Positions 1-10,470 of a stretch of DNA of 64,000 nt are shown piece after piece; the first letter of the stretch is position 1, and each line of letters begins with the position of its first letter. The notes below the pieces were generated by a model. It ran no database searches, was not told where the DNA came from, and saw only the letters and a program-made list of their open reading frames with translations. The DNA comes from Termitomyces sp. T153. Lineage: Eukaryota > Basidiomycota > Agaricomycetes > Agaricales > Lyophyllaceae. Location: the NCBI GenBank assembly GCA_018296165.2, contig JACKQL020000074.1:124001-188000 (forward strand). The letters are read 5' to 3'. The translations under genes were made by a program, and so were the position numbers.

Positions 1-40
1 TGAATTCTTTGAAGCGTCGTCAAATCGCGGTTTTTATTAG

Positions 41-791
41 GGCTTACAGTTCATGCATAATCACAATGTCGCTCACGGGTAATCCTCCATTTTCTAGCGT
101 TTATTCTATAGGCCTTAATATTTCTTGGGTTCAACAGAGATTGCAAGTGGAACAATATCATGGCCGACCTCGGAAGCTCATATGATCATCCACCTCACCC
201 GATAGACCGTTTCACGAGACGCGACTTCCGTGGACATATATCGGCACCTCTTTCACGGACCACCAAACCCGTCAAATATTATCTCATTGACTTTGATTTG
301 TCGAAAATTTATGGCAAACAAGATGTTCGATTGAGAATGCCGCCATGGGGTGGTGATAAGACTGTCCCAGAACATTTAGTCCCCAGCGCTCCTCCTTGCG
401 ATCCTTTTCGAGTGGATGTCTACTGTGTTGGTAACATTGCCAGACAACGATTCCTTGACGTAGGAATGTCCTTTATTCAGGTTGTCCTAAGCTAAATAAA
501 ATTCTGTAGGGTTACGAACGATCAGGTTTAATAATTCGAAAGCCTGTAAAAGGTTTCGAGTTCATGCGTGGACTCATCTCTGATATGGTGAACGACGATC
601 CTAAACAGAGACCTACGATGAATGAAGTCGTTCGTCGCTTCGATGTACTCATCGAGGGGCTCAGTGAATGGAGACTACGTTCCCCAGTGGTGCAAGTTGG
701 AAAAAGTCTTGGTATCTTTACTTCCATTGCTCACTGGACCAGGCAGTTGTGGTATGTGATATGGCGCATCCCTGCAATACCAAGGGCTTGA
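41..791 (+). CDS. protein-kinase-like gene, 3' part (5' end outside window)
   Basis: Partial spliced gene for the C-terminal half of a protein-kinase-like domain. Exons read as 41-78, 138-459 and 510-791, with introns 79-137 and 460-509 (GT...AG). Exon 41-78 gives GLQFMHNHNVAHG, and joining to 138 completes HGDCKWNNIMAD, the catalytic loop with the invariant Asp and Asn. DFDLS at about 290 takes the DFG position, DVYCVGNI is the subdomain IX Asp region, and MVNDDPKQRPTMNEVV is the subdomain XI Arg region. The stop is at 789-791. A TAG just before 41 looks like the acceptor of another intron, so the N-lobe lies to the left of the window. Such kinase-like proteins are abundant in Agaricomycetes; substrate and activity are unknown. 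DFD replaces DFG, as is usual in this group. CpG is frequent here, unlike in the repeats. The exon model is by eye. Confidence 0.8.
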
Positions 792-1311
792 CGGACTCAA
801 CACTGTTGATATCCGTGTGTCAATTTCGTCCAGTTTTGCTACTTCGTTTCATTCTGTTTTAATTCTCCATTCATTTACCTCCGTTGCCGTGGAGATCAAA
901 ATCGATTTTCTACGCGGGCTGCTTTGTTCTACGCACAGCAACTAAACTCACTAGTGATCGACACTTGAGGAAGAATTCGTTAAGACACTTGATACTTGCG
1001 ACTGAAAAATTCATATCGTAGTCTTGGTTACCAATCATAATCGAGATCTAAATTCCCGCTACTCTGGAGTGGGTTCTTGTTGGCTCTATCCAAGAAAACG
1101 TTCAAGGTTGATTCAGATAAGTGGTCACGTTTTCCGGACCACTGATCCGGACGGCCCGTTTGGTCTCGTTTTCATCTACTTGTTTTGTTCTGCACTGCAC
1201 CTGCAACACCACATCTTGCCCAGCTCATCTCTCTGCAGCACCTATTTCATCTGGTCAGGATCATGTTCTTTTTCTGTTTGCCCTTCCTATCTTGATTCAT
1301 TGTATATGTTA
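792..1311. other. non-coding stretch downstream of the kinase-like gene
   Basis: No convincing coding sequence. Short open frames on both strands are T-rich and match nothing I recognise. It probably holds the 3' UTR and terminator of the kinase-like gene followed by intergenic DNA. Confidence 0.5.
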
Positions 1312-1690
1312 CGTCTCTCTTCTATTTACATGTGATTCATAGTTACATATGCCCCTTTTCTACTTTAAATTATTATATTTGCATTTTAATTGGACATTAG
1401 ACTGTTCCACTGTTCAAACTCCCTTGTCTTTCTATTGTGATGTCCCTGAGGAACTACCCTTTTGTGATGTCTTTAAGTGACTGGAATGGATGGGCAAACC
1501 ACACCTGCTGCATTGATCTGTTGTGCCCCAGAACATGTCAAAAATTCAAAGATGGTTATGGTTTCCAGTGCTATCTACATACACTAACTAGGAAAGATTT
1601 CAACATGCCCAAATATCCCCTGATTGCAACAAACATGAGCTGATGATTGGCCCTTGGATAGGCATATATGCAAGGGTATGTTTCCAGTGA
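1312..1690 (+). repeat. unclassified repeat, copy P (inverted duplicate of 1955-3240)
   Basis: From ATTTACATGTGATTCATAG at about 1330 through the block around 1540-1680, this stretch matches the reverse complement of 3240-3022 continued by 2034-1955. Both copies carry ACACACTAACTA or ATACACTAACTA followed by GATTTC and AACATGAGCTG. Copy P is uninterrupted, whereas the other copy is split by solo LTR A1. The other copy runs directly on from the non-LTR ORF1-like remnant ending near 3225, so both may be 3' parts of the same non-LTR element family. No protein domain is recognisable. Confidence 0.55.
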
Positions 1691-1954
1691 AAGGCAAAGT
1701 ATAAAGTAGATAACGAATCATAAGAGTTTAGTTGCAAACATTGTATGCAAGGAGACCAATGAGTAGCAGGTGGTTTGGCCAGAGAGGGTGTCCTTTACAG
1801 ATGAAATACTCCTAATAATTCAAGGAACACTCCTTCCCCACTATAGACACCTTCTGACACATCATGTGACCAGTCCAGGACAATAACTTGTGATTTTATA
1901 TGACATATCAGACTTTGCAATGTGCAATCATCAATTTTGAACAAGTGTCTTATA

Positions 1955-2034
1955 TGTGTGGGTATATATCTATTTGAGAGCCAATTGCCAGCTCATGTTC
2001 ATTGCATTTAGAGGATAGTCCAGCATGTTGAAAT
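1955..2034 (-). repeat. unclassified repeat, copy M, distal part
   Basis: Reverse-strand counterpart of the end of copy P. It continues the homology from 3022 once solo LTR A1 and one GAAAT duplication are removed, which independently confirms the LTR boundaries. Confidence 0.5.
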
Positions 2035-3021
2035 TGTCAGGTTCCACTGACCATGGGGGCTCAGCTTAACTGGGCAAGTCCATACTAGGTGGATGCAATG
2101 TTCTGCACTTATAACCTAGTATTCTGAGGAGGTCTGGACATTAGATACTTGTGAGGGCAAGCTAAGGGGAGTGTTCTAAGTAAGTCTGGGATGGTCTGGG
2201 AAAGTCTAAGACAAGGTATGAGGAGGGTCAGGCTTGGGGGTGCATCAGGCACAAGTCTGGGGTGGATACTGTGAAGCTGGGGCAAGCAAGGGTCACACAA
2301 GTAATGGGAGTGGGATTGGAGTTTGATGGGGGATCAAATAGTGTTGATGGGTTCTGGGGCCAAGTGTAGGACAAGTCTGGAGTTAGATATGAATGTGCAG
2401 AGTTGTGATGCATGAACAGAGATATGTACAGAGATCAGAATGGAGTTAGAGTTGAAAGGAAATCAAGCAATGTGAAAGGAAACTGAGGCAAACAAGGCAA
2501 GATGGAGTCAAGACAAGATAGAGACAAGAACAAAATAGATTGAGACAAGTTACAAGTTAGAGATAGAAACAGAGACAAAACCAGAAATGAAACATAACAG
2601 ACATGGACATAAGTAGGTAATATCAAGACTACTGTAGCAGATATTACCCTACAACTTATATACTAACTACTGGAACTCCACAGTCTGTGGGTCTGGTGGT
2701 GGAGTTCCTCAGAACTGCATGGAGTTGACAGCTGTTGGTTCTGATCAGTTGGTGGGCCATGGTGACACATTGGTGTTGGTCTGTGATGTATGCCAAGGTT
2801 CAGGGGAAGCATTGGGGATACCTGGGGGCTCAGTGAGGAATGGAGAAGTGACAGGGCCTGTAGGGGAGACATTGGAGTTAGCCAAGAAAGCATTAGAGTT
2901 TGCTAGGGCAGGCACTGGGGTTGGGCAAAGGTTGGGGCAGGTCAAGGGGCATCAGTGGGTGCTGTGGGGGTGTAGAAGTTGCTTGGGAAGAGGTCCAGAG
3001 ATCCAGAGATGGGTTGTGACA
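2035..3021 (-). mobile_element. solo LTR A1, family A
   Basis: On the minus strand it begins TGTCACAACCC (at 3021) and ends GGAACCTGACA (at 2035). It is flanked by perfect 5-bp duplications GAAAT at 2030-2034 and 3022-3026. A TATATAAG box lies at 2662-2655 (minus), and the predicted transcript start AGTCTTGATATTA at 2630-2618. No internal sequence remains, so it is a solo LTR left by recombination between two LTRs. It interrupts repeat copy M. Confidence 0.9.
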
Positions 3022-3240
3022 GAAATCTTCAATAGTTAGTGTGTATAAATAGCACCAAAAATTGTGACCATCTCTTAAATTTTGATGTGTTCCTGTCCTG
3101 TAAGCAACAGAGGGTGATAGCATGCAAGTAGAGAAGAAAGGAACATTGCAGTAGAGAGACAAGGCAAAGTACAGAAAGAAAAGGGGCATATGGAGCAACA
3201 CATATAAATCACATGTAAATGACAAAGAAAGACATAGGGT
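3022..3240 (-). repeat. unclassified repeat, copy M, proximal part
   Basis: Inverted counterpart of 1312-1610. On the minus strand it follows the non-LTR ORF1-like remnant directly and includes that reading frame's last codons and stop near 3225. Confidence 0.55.
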
Positions 3241-3649
3241 GTAAGTTGTTCCCTTCTTCAATGTCCTTCAGCTTTTCTGCTGCTGCATCCTCCAGAGTAA
3301 CTGGGATGAATTCCACAAGTACATTATGCACTCTATCCTTGATGGCTGCTTTTGCTTCAAATTTCTATAAAAATGTGGTCTTTACATCTGTTTTTGCAAG
3401 CCATTTCACTGCCTTCAAGCCTAGTTCATATAACACCCTCCCTTTTGTTAACTTGCATGCTGTAAGGAACTCTATCTTTGGACCATCTAGACCCTGGATA
3501 CCCATCATGTCCTTTGCAATCTTGGCCTTCTTGATGAGCTCTAGTTTCATAAGTTCCTTCCACCCTTCTCTTTCCTGAACATTGTCAACAATGATTTGTT
3601 TGTTTTCCTCCTTTGCCCTGTGAACTATGTCCTCCCTCTTGGCTCTCAC
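3225..3649 (-). pseudogene. non-LTR retrotransposon ORF1-like gene, 3' fragment
   Basis: Read on the minus strand, a lysine/glutamate-rich sequence includes GRVLYELGLKAVKWLAK, then one in-frame TAG, then AIKDRVHNVLVEFIPVTLED and a stop near 3225. The order (helical charged stretch, a GxVLYEL..KAVKWL block, then RVxNVLVEFIPVTLE) resembles the Gag-like ORF1 proteins of Agaricomycete non-LTR retrotransposons; this is from memory of the family. The upstream end is cut by the 5' LTR of A2. The 5' fragment lies on the other side of the nest at 60439-61008. Removing the nest leaves the two parts in different frames, so the gene was probably already decaying. Confidence 0.5.
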
Positions 3650-4706
3650 TGTCACAACCCATGCCCTGGACCCCTGACATTGTTCCCAGCCTGCTCACTT
3701 CTGCAGAGTCCCTCCCCCAATGCCTCATCAAAACTCCCAAACATCAAACACCCTCTGAAACCACCCTGGGTAACTCTGATGCTTCTCCAGCAAACCCCAA
3801 TGGCCCCCTGGCTAACTCCAATGCCTTCTCTGCAGCTGTTGATGCTTCCCTCAACTCTTCTGAGCCCCTAGAACCTTCCCTCACTATTCATGACCCCATT
3901 GGGCATCTCTGGCTCATCACCCTGACTCACCCAACCTACTCCAGAGCATCACGATGACTCCAGAGTGATCTGCATCCCCACCTGATCCCATCAGAATATT
4001 GCTGCAGCCTGCCCCTTGATTGCAACTGACACCCATCAGCTCTGCATGGCTCCATCAAGCCCCGCTGCCACACCCACTGCCCCCAGAGCTCTCCAGTAGT
4101 CAGTATATAATCTGTAGAGTAGCACCTCATACTCTAGTCTTGATATTACATTAACTGGTTACTTGTATCTCATATCTCTCCTGTCTCTATTTCTATTTTA
4201 GTCTCAAATCTATCTCTTCTCTCAGTCTCATCTTGTCTTGCCTCCAACTTGTCTCAATTGTCTCTATCTCCTTTGTTTCTCTAAGTTCTTTTTATCTCCA
4301 ATGTTAGTACAAACTCCACACATGCACTACAATTCCCAAACATTCTTATGACAACTCTGGACCTTGTCCATTGCTCAGCCCCAGAACTCATTAAGTCTTA
4401 ATTGATCCCCCATCAAACTCCAGCTCCACTCCCATCATCCACAAAGCCTCCGCTTGCCCCACAGTCTATTTGCATGCCTATGGACTTGTTTCTGATGCCT
4501 GCCCAAACTTAACATTTAACATAGTTGGTCTTAGACTTCCCCAGACCACTCTGGACTTACTTAGACTGGTTCTCTTGGCTTCCCTTTACAAGTCCCTCTG
4601 GTCCACACCAACCCTAGAGTACTAGGTTATAAGCACAGGACATTGCATCTGCCTAGTAAGGACTCACCCAATGTAGCTAAGCCCCCATAGTCAGTGGAAC
4701 CTGACA
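3650..4706 (+). repeat. A2 5' LTR
   Basis: Starts TGTCACAACCC and ends GGAACCTGACA (1057 bp). The terminal TGTCA/TGACA forms a short inverted repeat. It is followed directly by the priming site. Its partner is 57603-60433 without C1. Confidence 0.9.
4104..4148 (+). promoter_or_regulatory. A2 LTR core promoter: TATA box and predicted transcript start
   Basis: TATATAA at 4104-4110 is followed 32 nt later by AGTCTTGATATTA (4136-4148). That 13-mer is the reverse complement (one mismatch in this copy) of the site right after the LTR, which marks 4136 as the likely first base of the genomic RNA. The same TATA-to-start geometry recurs in every family-A LTR here. Confidence 0.65.
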
Positions 4707-4719
4707 TAATATTAAGACT
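4707..4719 (+). other. A2 self-priming primer-binding site
   Basis: TAATATTAAGACT abuts the LTR. In A3, A4, A5 and A6 the same site reads TAATATCAAGACT, the exact complement of AGTCTTGATATTA. The C-to-T change at its seventh base in A2 is private to this copy. No tRNA 3'-end complement is apparent to me. Confidence 0.65.
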
Positions 4720-4738
4720 CTCCCTTACCCTGTTCTTA

Positions 4739-7140
4739 ATATCTGTGTATAACCCCATGTACAACTCTGCCAGCTACTTAACTGACATCTATGGTCAGCC
4801 AGTTCCCAAAAACCAATACACTCCATTCTACCCAGGCCCCCTTGCAGATCAGTATGTTCTCCACTATTGGACCCCTGACCCCAACCAGGCATTCTACACC
4901 CTCTTCATCAGCCAGAAAATACCTCTGGGCTAGTGCTGCCCTCCAACATTCCCCACTGATGGCAGCTACCCCCACATGTATCCTGGAGGATACTCCACAG
5001 TGCCCCCCAATTCTGCCTACCTTTCTCCTGCCTACTACTATGCATACCCAGCCCCTCCAGAGAACTCAGATAATTATTCCCCCCTTTGATTGCTATTTTC
5101 TACTCAAGTCCCTTCTTTTCCCAGACAGCAAAGGGTTGAAGCCTATGTCCAACAGTGTAACAAAGTCCTCCATTTCCTCCACCTCTTCCCTATTGCATTT
5201 GCAAGGCATGCTCATATTCTCCTCATCAACCTAGGCTACCCTGACACTCTTACCACTCTAGAAGTTTGGGTGGACCAGCTCCTTGACTTCCACAAATGCT
5301 ACCTGCAGAGAAACCTTTCTGAAACTATGCAAGGCACCCTAGGAATTGATGCTAATTTACAAAATGAGCTCTGTGCATTAGTTGAAGAAATCCACACCAG
5401 TCCAAACCCCCACCCATTCAAAGACCCTCTGGACCCCTCCTGCTTCTTCCATGTGCAATGCAAGGAACCCATTGGGACACAAAGCAAAGCCCTGCCTCCC
5501 ATTCCCCCCCAGCAGAAAGAACTTAATGTGGCCTCCAGCATCTTGAGGAACTTCAACTCTGCAGAAAAATTGTTTGACCAACCTGCCACCCACACCCTGG
5601 CCCTCTCTGCTCATACCTAGGCTAACTCTATACCCAGTGCCTTCTGTACATGGGATCAGCCTACTGCCTCCAAACCCCATACACAATGGCTGCCCCCACA
5701 TGACAACAACAACAACCAGACTTTCTTTTATATCAACAAGCTTAGTAACTCTACTGATAACCCTGCCCTGCACAATGGCCCTCCATGAGACAGACCTCCC
5801 CACTTTGATCTCTGTGCCTCCTATGTCAATGTCCCTCCACCCCACCAGAGCATCCCAGTCTCTTCAAGACAGCCTGCAGGCTCTGGGGCACACTGACCCC
5901 CTTTTTCTCCTTGTCCCCCACTCATTCTGATGCCCAACCCTCCTGCCAATACTAATTACTTTGGACCCCCCACTCCTAGAGGACCTCCTTCCCCTCAATA
6001 GACCCTGGAACCTCTCTTGGGCAATGTAGGTCAACCTCCTAGCAGTGGGCCTCCCAATGGCAGACCACCTGGAGGATGGGGCCTGGCCATGGACAATTTC
6101 CCCCCCCCCTCAGTGTGGAAACAAAAACAATTATTATTACTACTACAATGCCAGGCCCCTGCTCCAAATTCAAAATACACAGGACAATACCTGTAATGCA
6201 CTGGATCGGGAAGGAAAACTTGACATTCAAAAGCCCAAACCTTTCACTGGCCATGACTCCTGGAAGTGGCGCACCTTTCTAACACAATGTCTAACTATGT
6301 TCCAAGCTAAGCCCATTAACTTCTAGCTTGAGAGCTTATGAGTGGCCTTCACTGCATCATATTTGCAGGATATTGCCTTTGACCATTACACAGTGCTACT
6401 CCAGTTTGATCCCAATAACTCCATACTCTCCAATTGGCTTGCTTTCACCCAGGAATTCTCTAGTAAGTTTGGCATCTTTGATACTGTAGCAGAAGTGGAG
6501 GAGAACCTCTTCAACCTCTAAATGTGCTACAATGAATGCTTCACTACCTTCATTGTATGATTTGAATGGGAAGCCTACAAGACCAGGTAGAATTACAATG
6601 CTCTCCAATTTGCCTTCCATCATGCCCTGCCTCAGCAGATCAAGGATGTCCTTCATCTTGCACTCAAGCAAACCACATATGATAGATACAAGGTACTTGT
6701 TATCCAGGTCAACCAGCATTACTAAGAAGACTGGAGCAAGAACATAGCACTGCAAACCTCATGGAACACCTCCAGCAACACCAACTGGCAGGCCAGGGCA
6801 ACCAATGGCAATCAACCCTCAATTCCCATCAATCCCACCAACCCTGCACTCTGTTTCCCTTTAGGCCAAGGACCTTCCAGTGCCAGTCAACTCTTAGAAT
6901 AGCACCCTCCTGCCCAACTCAATGCTGCTGACCTCTATGGGGCCCCAGAACTCCTGGATGCCAACCCCAATGACCTCAATGACACTCCAGATTCCACCAA
7001 TGACCAAGAAGCCCTATGCATGAGCAAGATTTGGAATAGACTATAGATCAATGTACTAGAAGAGACTCAGAAGAAATGATGGAAGGAGGGCACATGCATC
7101 CTATGTGGTGAGTAGGGACACTTTATCAGTAATTGTCCTA
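4739..7140 (+). pseudogene. gag: A2 gag (degenerate)
   Basis: Structural protein of the element. The start codon is lost: the position matching ATG 46494 of A6 is ATA at 4739-4741. A Pro/Tyr-rich N-terminus (YTPFYPGP, WTPDPNQAFY) matches A6. The stretch QQRVEAYVQQCNKVLHFL to LRNFNSAEKLFDQPA runs at about 5117-5590. A length change in the C-run near 6104-6113 shifts the frame, after which the Gag core (KPKPFTGHDSWKWRTFLTQC) continues at about 6230. A CX2CX4HX4C zinc knuckle (CILCGE, stop, GHFISNC) is at about 7095-7136 with an in-frame TAG. There are many nonsense codons. Part of this gag (from about 6420 on) is absent from A6. Confidence 0.75.
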
Positions 7141-7379
7141 AACACTAGGTGATGGGACACACCATGTGGACTATTGACAGAGAAGACTGTGACTACCAGT
7201 TTATGGAAAATGAGTTAGTAGTTCAGGTCTCGAAGATGCACTAGACTGTAGACCAGACCTCAACATCTTCTCTGCCCTGGCCCCACTTCTCTGTACAACT
7301 GTATTTGCCTCAGACAACCTCCTAGCACACCTTACCTCCCACACCTCCACCACTCTCCTCCTCTGCATCACCCTCCTCT

Positions 7380-8041
7380 TCTCCAACAACTCTGTCTCTA
7401 CATTGGTCAACAGTGGCACCATAGATAACTTCATCCACAAATTCCTGGTGGTGCTCACTTCTCAACACCTCTGATGCCCCTCCACTCTAATTCTCCTCAA
7501 GCTCTTCAATGGTGACCCCACCCCTGCTAGAGATATCACACACTGCCTGGAGATGACCATGACCTTTGCCAATGGGCAACAGCAAGAACTCCAATTTTTG
7601 TCACAAAACTACACCTCTCCACCCCCATCATCCTAGGCTTCTCATGGCTCTGCTCCACCAATCCATACATTGACTGGCCCAGCCTCACCCTCCACCTTGA
7701 CTGAAACAACCTGACCAACTCCAAACTAGTGCCCTTTGATGTCTCACTCCCCTCCAAGAACTCCAAGGCCATAATCGACCAACTCCAGACTCCCCTGCAG
7801 CTCTGCTTGAGGTCTGTATGGTCATTTGTCATCAATGTCTGACTCAATGACTTGCCCAAGGTCCTCCCCACCCTTGTTGACAGTAGCACCTCTGGCACCT
7901 TCATCAGCAGTCAACTTGACCTCCAATACAATGACCTTAACAAACTCCTTGAGCTCCAACTCTTTGATGGAAGCCCCACCATGACAGGAATCACTTAATA
8001 CCATGACAACACCTTCACCCTTGACAATGACCTACAGTTTT
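7380..8041 (+). pseudogene. A2 protease region with two tandem aspartic-protease-like units
   Basis: Unit 1 starts at about 7400 with TLVNSGTIDNFI (canonical DSG is now NSG). It runs through LFNGDPTPARDITHCLEM and TFANGQQQELQFL to TPIIL, stop-adjacent, near 7640 and STNPYIDW near 7665, with one frameshift. Unit 2 starts at 7870 with TLVDSSTSGTFI (DSG is now DSS), then LFDGSPTMTGIT and TLDNDLQF. It is cut by B1 at 8042 and resumes at 27084 with WLLITQLPLSTPI and NPDIDW. Unit 2 and RT share a frame once B1 and one GTTTT are removed. Pepsin-like retroviral proteases act as dimers with one DSG per subunit, so two units in tandem are unusual. Confidence 0.65.
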
Positions 8042-8411
8042 TATCAGGGGACTTCCATTTCCAACCTCTATAATTAGTTCCAGCATTTCTATAGCTTGTT
8101 CAACATCTCTAGAGCTCTTTTTAGAACTCTGGAGATCTCTGGAGAACTTTGGAGATCTCCATATTACCTCAGCAACTATTACCCTAGGGTTAGGAGTAGC
8201 TCTGGTCATCTGTACAGTAGTTCCCATGCTTCTACCACTTGCTGATGTGCTACACCAAGCAGTGGGGATTCTTAGACTTGTTCTCTTCAGATTCCCCTCT
8301 ACTAGGTGATTAGTTACTAATTTGTATCATCGTTTACTCCACTAATATACTTCAGACTCCCCTCTGCTAGCTGTGTGACTCTGATCTACCACACCAGAGG
8401 TTGCTCTTACA
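8042..8411 (+). repeat. B1 5' LTR
   Basis: 370 bp, from TATCAGGGGACTTCC to GTTGCTCTTACA. AGACTTGTTCT at 8274-8284 is complementary to the priming site at 8414-8424. The 3' LTR is longer because of a 78-bp internal duplication. Confidence 0.85.
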
Positions 8412-8424
8412 GCAGAACAAGTCT
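8412..8424 (+). other. B1 self-priming primer-binding site
   Basis: GCAGAACAAGTCT follows the LTR. AGAACAAGTCT (8414-8424) is the exact 11-nt reverse complement of AGACTTGTTCT in both B1 LTRs (8274-8284 and 26946-26956). Confidence 0.55.
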
Positions 8425-8594
8425 CCTAGAACTGGACTGGAAGCCCTGCAGAGCTGCAAGGAACCTCCAAGCCACTATCTGCCACTTCTCCACCAGAATT
8501 AAGCATTGCAGAGTTCTATGTCTCAGCTTGCCAACCCAGACACACCCTCGGAGGCCCCAGCCCCACAGGACAAAGCCTGGACTTGCCTGCTCCA
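8425..8594 (+). pseudogene. gag: B1 gag, N-terminal part (before the B2 insertion)
   Basis: Start of the family-B Gag region, cut after CTCCA (8590-8594) by B2 and continued at 14975. It reads ELSIAEFYVSACQP and GGPSPTGQSLDLPAP in the frame that continues on the far side. The corresponding stretch of B2 lies just after 9036. No clear ATG. Confidence 0.5.
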
Positions 8595-9035
8595 TGTCAG
8601 GGGACATCTCATTTGTTTCTCCTTCTCCTTCTCCAGTTCTTGTCAGATTTGCTCCATTATAGTTTTCCTTTATTCTCCTTCCTTTTCCCTATTTATTGGT
8701 CCTAGTTTCAGCCCTCAGGCTGCACCGGTTCTCTGTTAATAATTCAGACAAGTGTGGCCTCTTTGATACTGCTACTGGCTTATATAACTGCTGACCAATT
8801 GCTGATACATCACTTGTGTCTTTTCTCTCTGTCATACTGTACAGTTGTTTCTCACACTTTTGAAGCCTCTGAAGCATCACACCTGGCCTAGAGAATCTCC
8901 AGACTTATTCTCTTTGGATTTCTCTTTGCCAGGTGAGTAGTTATCTCAGTAGACACTGTACAGTACTGAATAGACTTTGGATTTCCCTTTGCCAGCTGTG
9001 TGATTGAGCCACAGCCTCCAGAGGTTGCCCTTACA
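8595..9035 (+). repeat. B2 5' LTR
   Basis: TGTCAGGGGACATC...GTTGCCCTTACA, 441 bp. The self-primer equivalent at 8901-8911 reads AGACTTATTCT, one G-to-A change from the 3' LTR copy (14835-14845). Confidence 0.9.
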
Positions 9036-9048
9036 GCAGAACAAGTCT
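9036..9048 (+). other. B2 self-priming primer-binding site
   Basis: GCAGAACAAGTCT. Its last 11 bases are the exact complement of AGACTTGTTCT at 14835-14845 in the 3' LTR. Confidence 0.55.
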
Positions 9049-9189
9049 CTAGATTCAGTCTGGGAGCCTCCTTTTTGGTTACTTGAGCTTCTACTTGGTT
9101 CCTCAAAAGGTCTCTCCTCCACCAGTATCTTAGTGCCTCTGTGCCCTTCTTATAACCCAGCCAACCCCTCCAGCACCTCCCCCTGATGC

Positions 9190-10459
9190 TTCAAGCTCCC
9201 AGGATGATGCCTGGAGTCATTTGCTGTCCCTAGAGACACAGGTTCAACTTACCCAAGCCTCCCTTACTTCCCACATAGCTGAACTCACTGAACTCTGTCA
9301 AACTACTGAAGCAGTGTCCCTTTCTCTACAAGCCCTTCTGGAATGTCTCCCCCTTGCTCCTACCACTCCTTTGATGCCTCTAGCAGATGCAGAATAGTTT
9401 GTGTCTGCACCTAGCTCAGGCTTGTTAGCTCCAGCTGCTGCAGAATGGTTTGTGTCTGCATCTGGCTTAGGCCTTTCAGCTCCTCATTCCAAACTCCCTT
9501 GTCCTGCACTCCCTGATGTATATGATGGAGATTGTAAGGCTGGAGAACATTTCCTCCAGTTCTGCATTACCTATATCCAGCTGAGTAGTGAAGCCTTTAC
9601 CTCAGATGCCTTGAAAATTGCTTGGGTTCTCTCCTACATGAAGGCTGGTCAAGCCTCAACTTATGCACTGCATATCTTTTGATGCCCAGGAGGAGTGGAG
9701 AGTTTCTCTAGCTAGACAGAGTTTGAGAAGGAGTTCCAAGTGGAGTTCTTTGCCCTTGATCCTGCCAAAACTGCAGTGCTTTTCCTTTGAGACCAAACTC
9801 AGTATGGTCAAGGAAAGCAGTCACTTGATGAGTACATTGACTCCTTTTATGCCTTAGTTGAACAGGCTGGATATCCAGACAGTCTACAACTCTGCCTAAC
9901 CTTCTATGATGGACTACACCTCTCTCTTAGGGATTGTATAGACAGCATGGCAGAGGGGTGCCCAGATGATGAGCATGTTAATATTTGGTATAAGGTGGCA
10001 TGCAAGCAGTGGCAGCTCATGGAACTGCAACATGAGCTGCAGCGAATGCAATCCTCAACCTTCCTCTTTTCTCATGGAGGGTTCACCCCCTGAGCTCCCT
10101 CTTCTGCACCTGCACCAGCATCCTCACAATCAGGTGCAGCTCCTTCCTTCATGCCTCATATTGCTCCCCTGCACTCTCTACTCCAAGGAGTCCCAATGGA
10201 TGTTGATGCTTCCTGACAGCAGTCCACTACCCCCTTGCTGTGTTGACACTGTGGGAAGACAGGTCATTTTGCTTGTTATTGTCCTCAAGGGCTAGAAGTT
10301 TGCTACTTGTCAGCATTAGAGCAAGAAGAGCTGCTCATCCAACTTCTTGCAGCCTGGGATGCCACAGGAACTCCCTCTCTGGACATACCTATAGCTGTCC
10401 ATTCTGAGGAAGTGGCCAATGGATTGGAGGAAGTTTCTACAGAGTCTAAGGATTTTTAA
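9190..10459 (+). pseudogene. gag: B2 gag
   Basis: Structural protein of the particle, frame 2. An N-terminal helical region (SLETQVQLTQASLTSH, ELTELCQTTEAVSLSL) is followed by a 54-bp direct duplication (about 9390-9490) and the Gag core (VYDGDCKAGEHFLQFC, LDEYIDSFYALVEQAGYPD, WYKVACKQWQLMEL). The zinc knuckle at 10241-10283 is C-x2-C-GKTG-H-FACY-C, with its second residue now TGA. Gag ends GAT TTT TAA (10451-10459), the same ending as in B1. Interruptions are isolated nonsense codons and no frameshift is obvious. The start is uncertain because no ATG near the 5' end is convincing. Confidence 0.75.
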
Positions 10460-10470
10460 AAGGGCAACAG

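Noticed and set aside
4707..4719. tRNA-type primer-binding site
   Set aside because: The sequence has no resemblance to common tRNA 3' complements (such as those beginning TGG), and it pairs with the element's own LTR.
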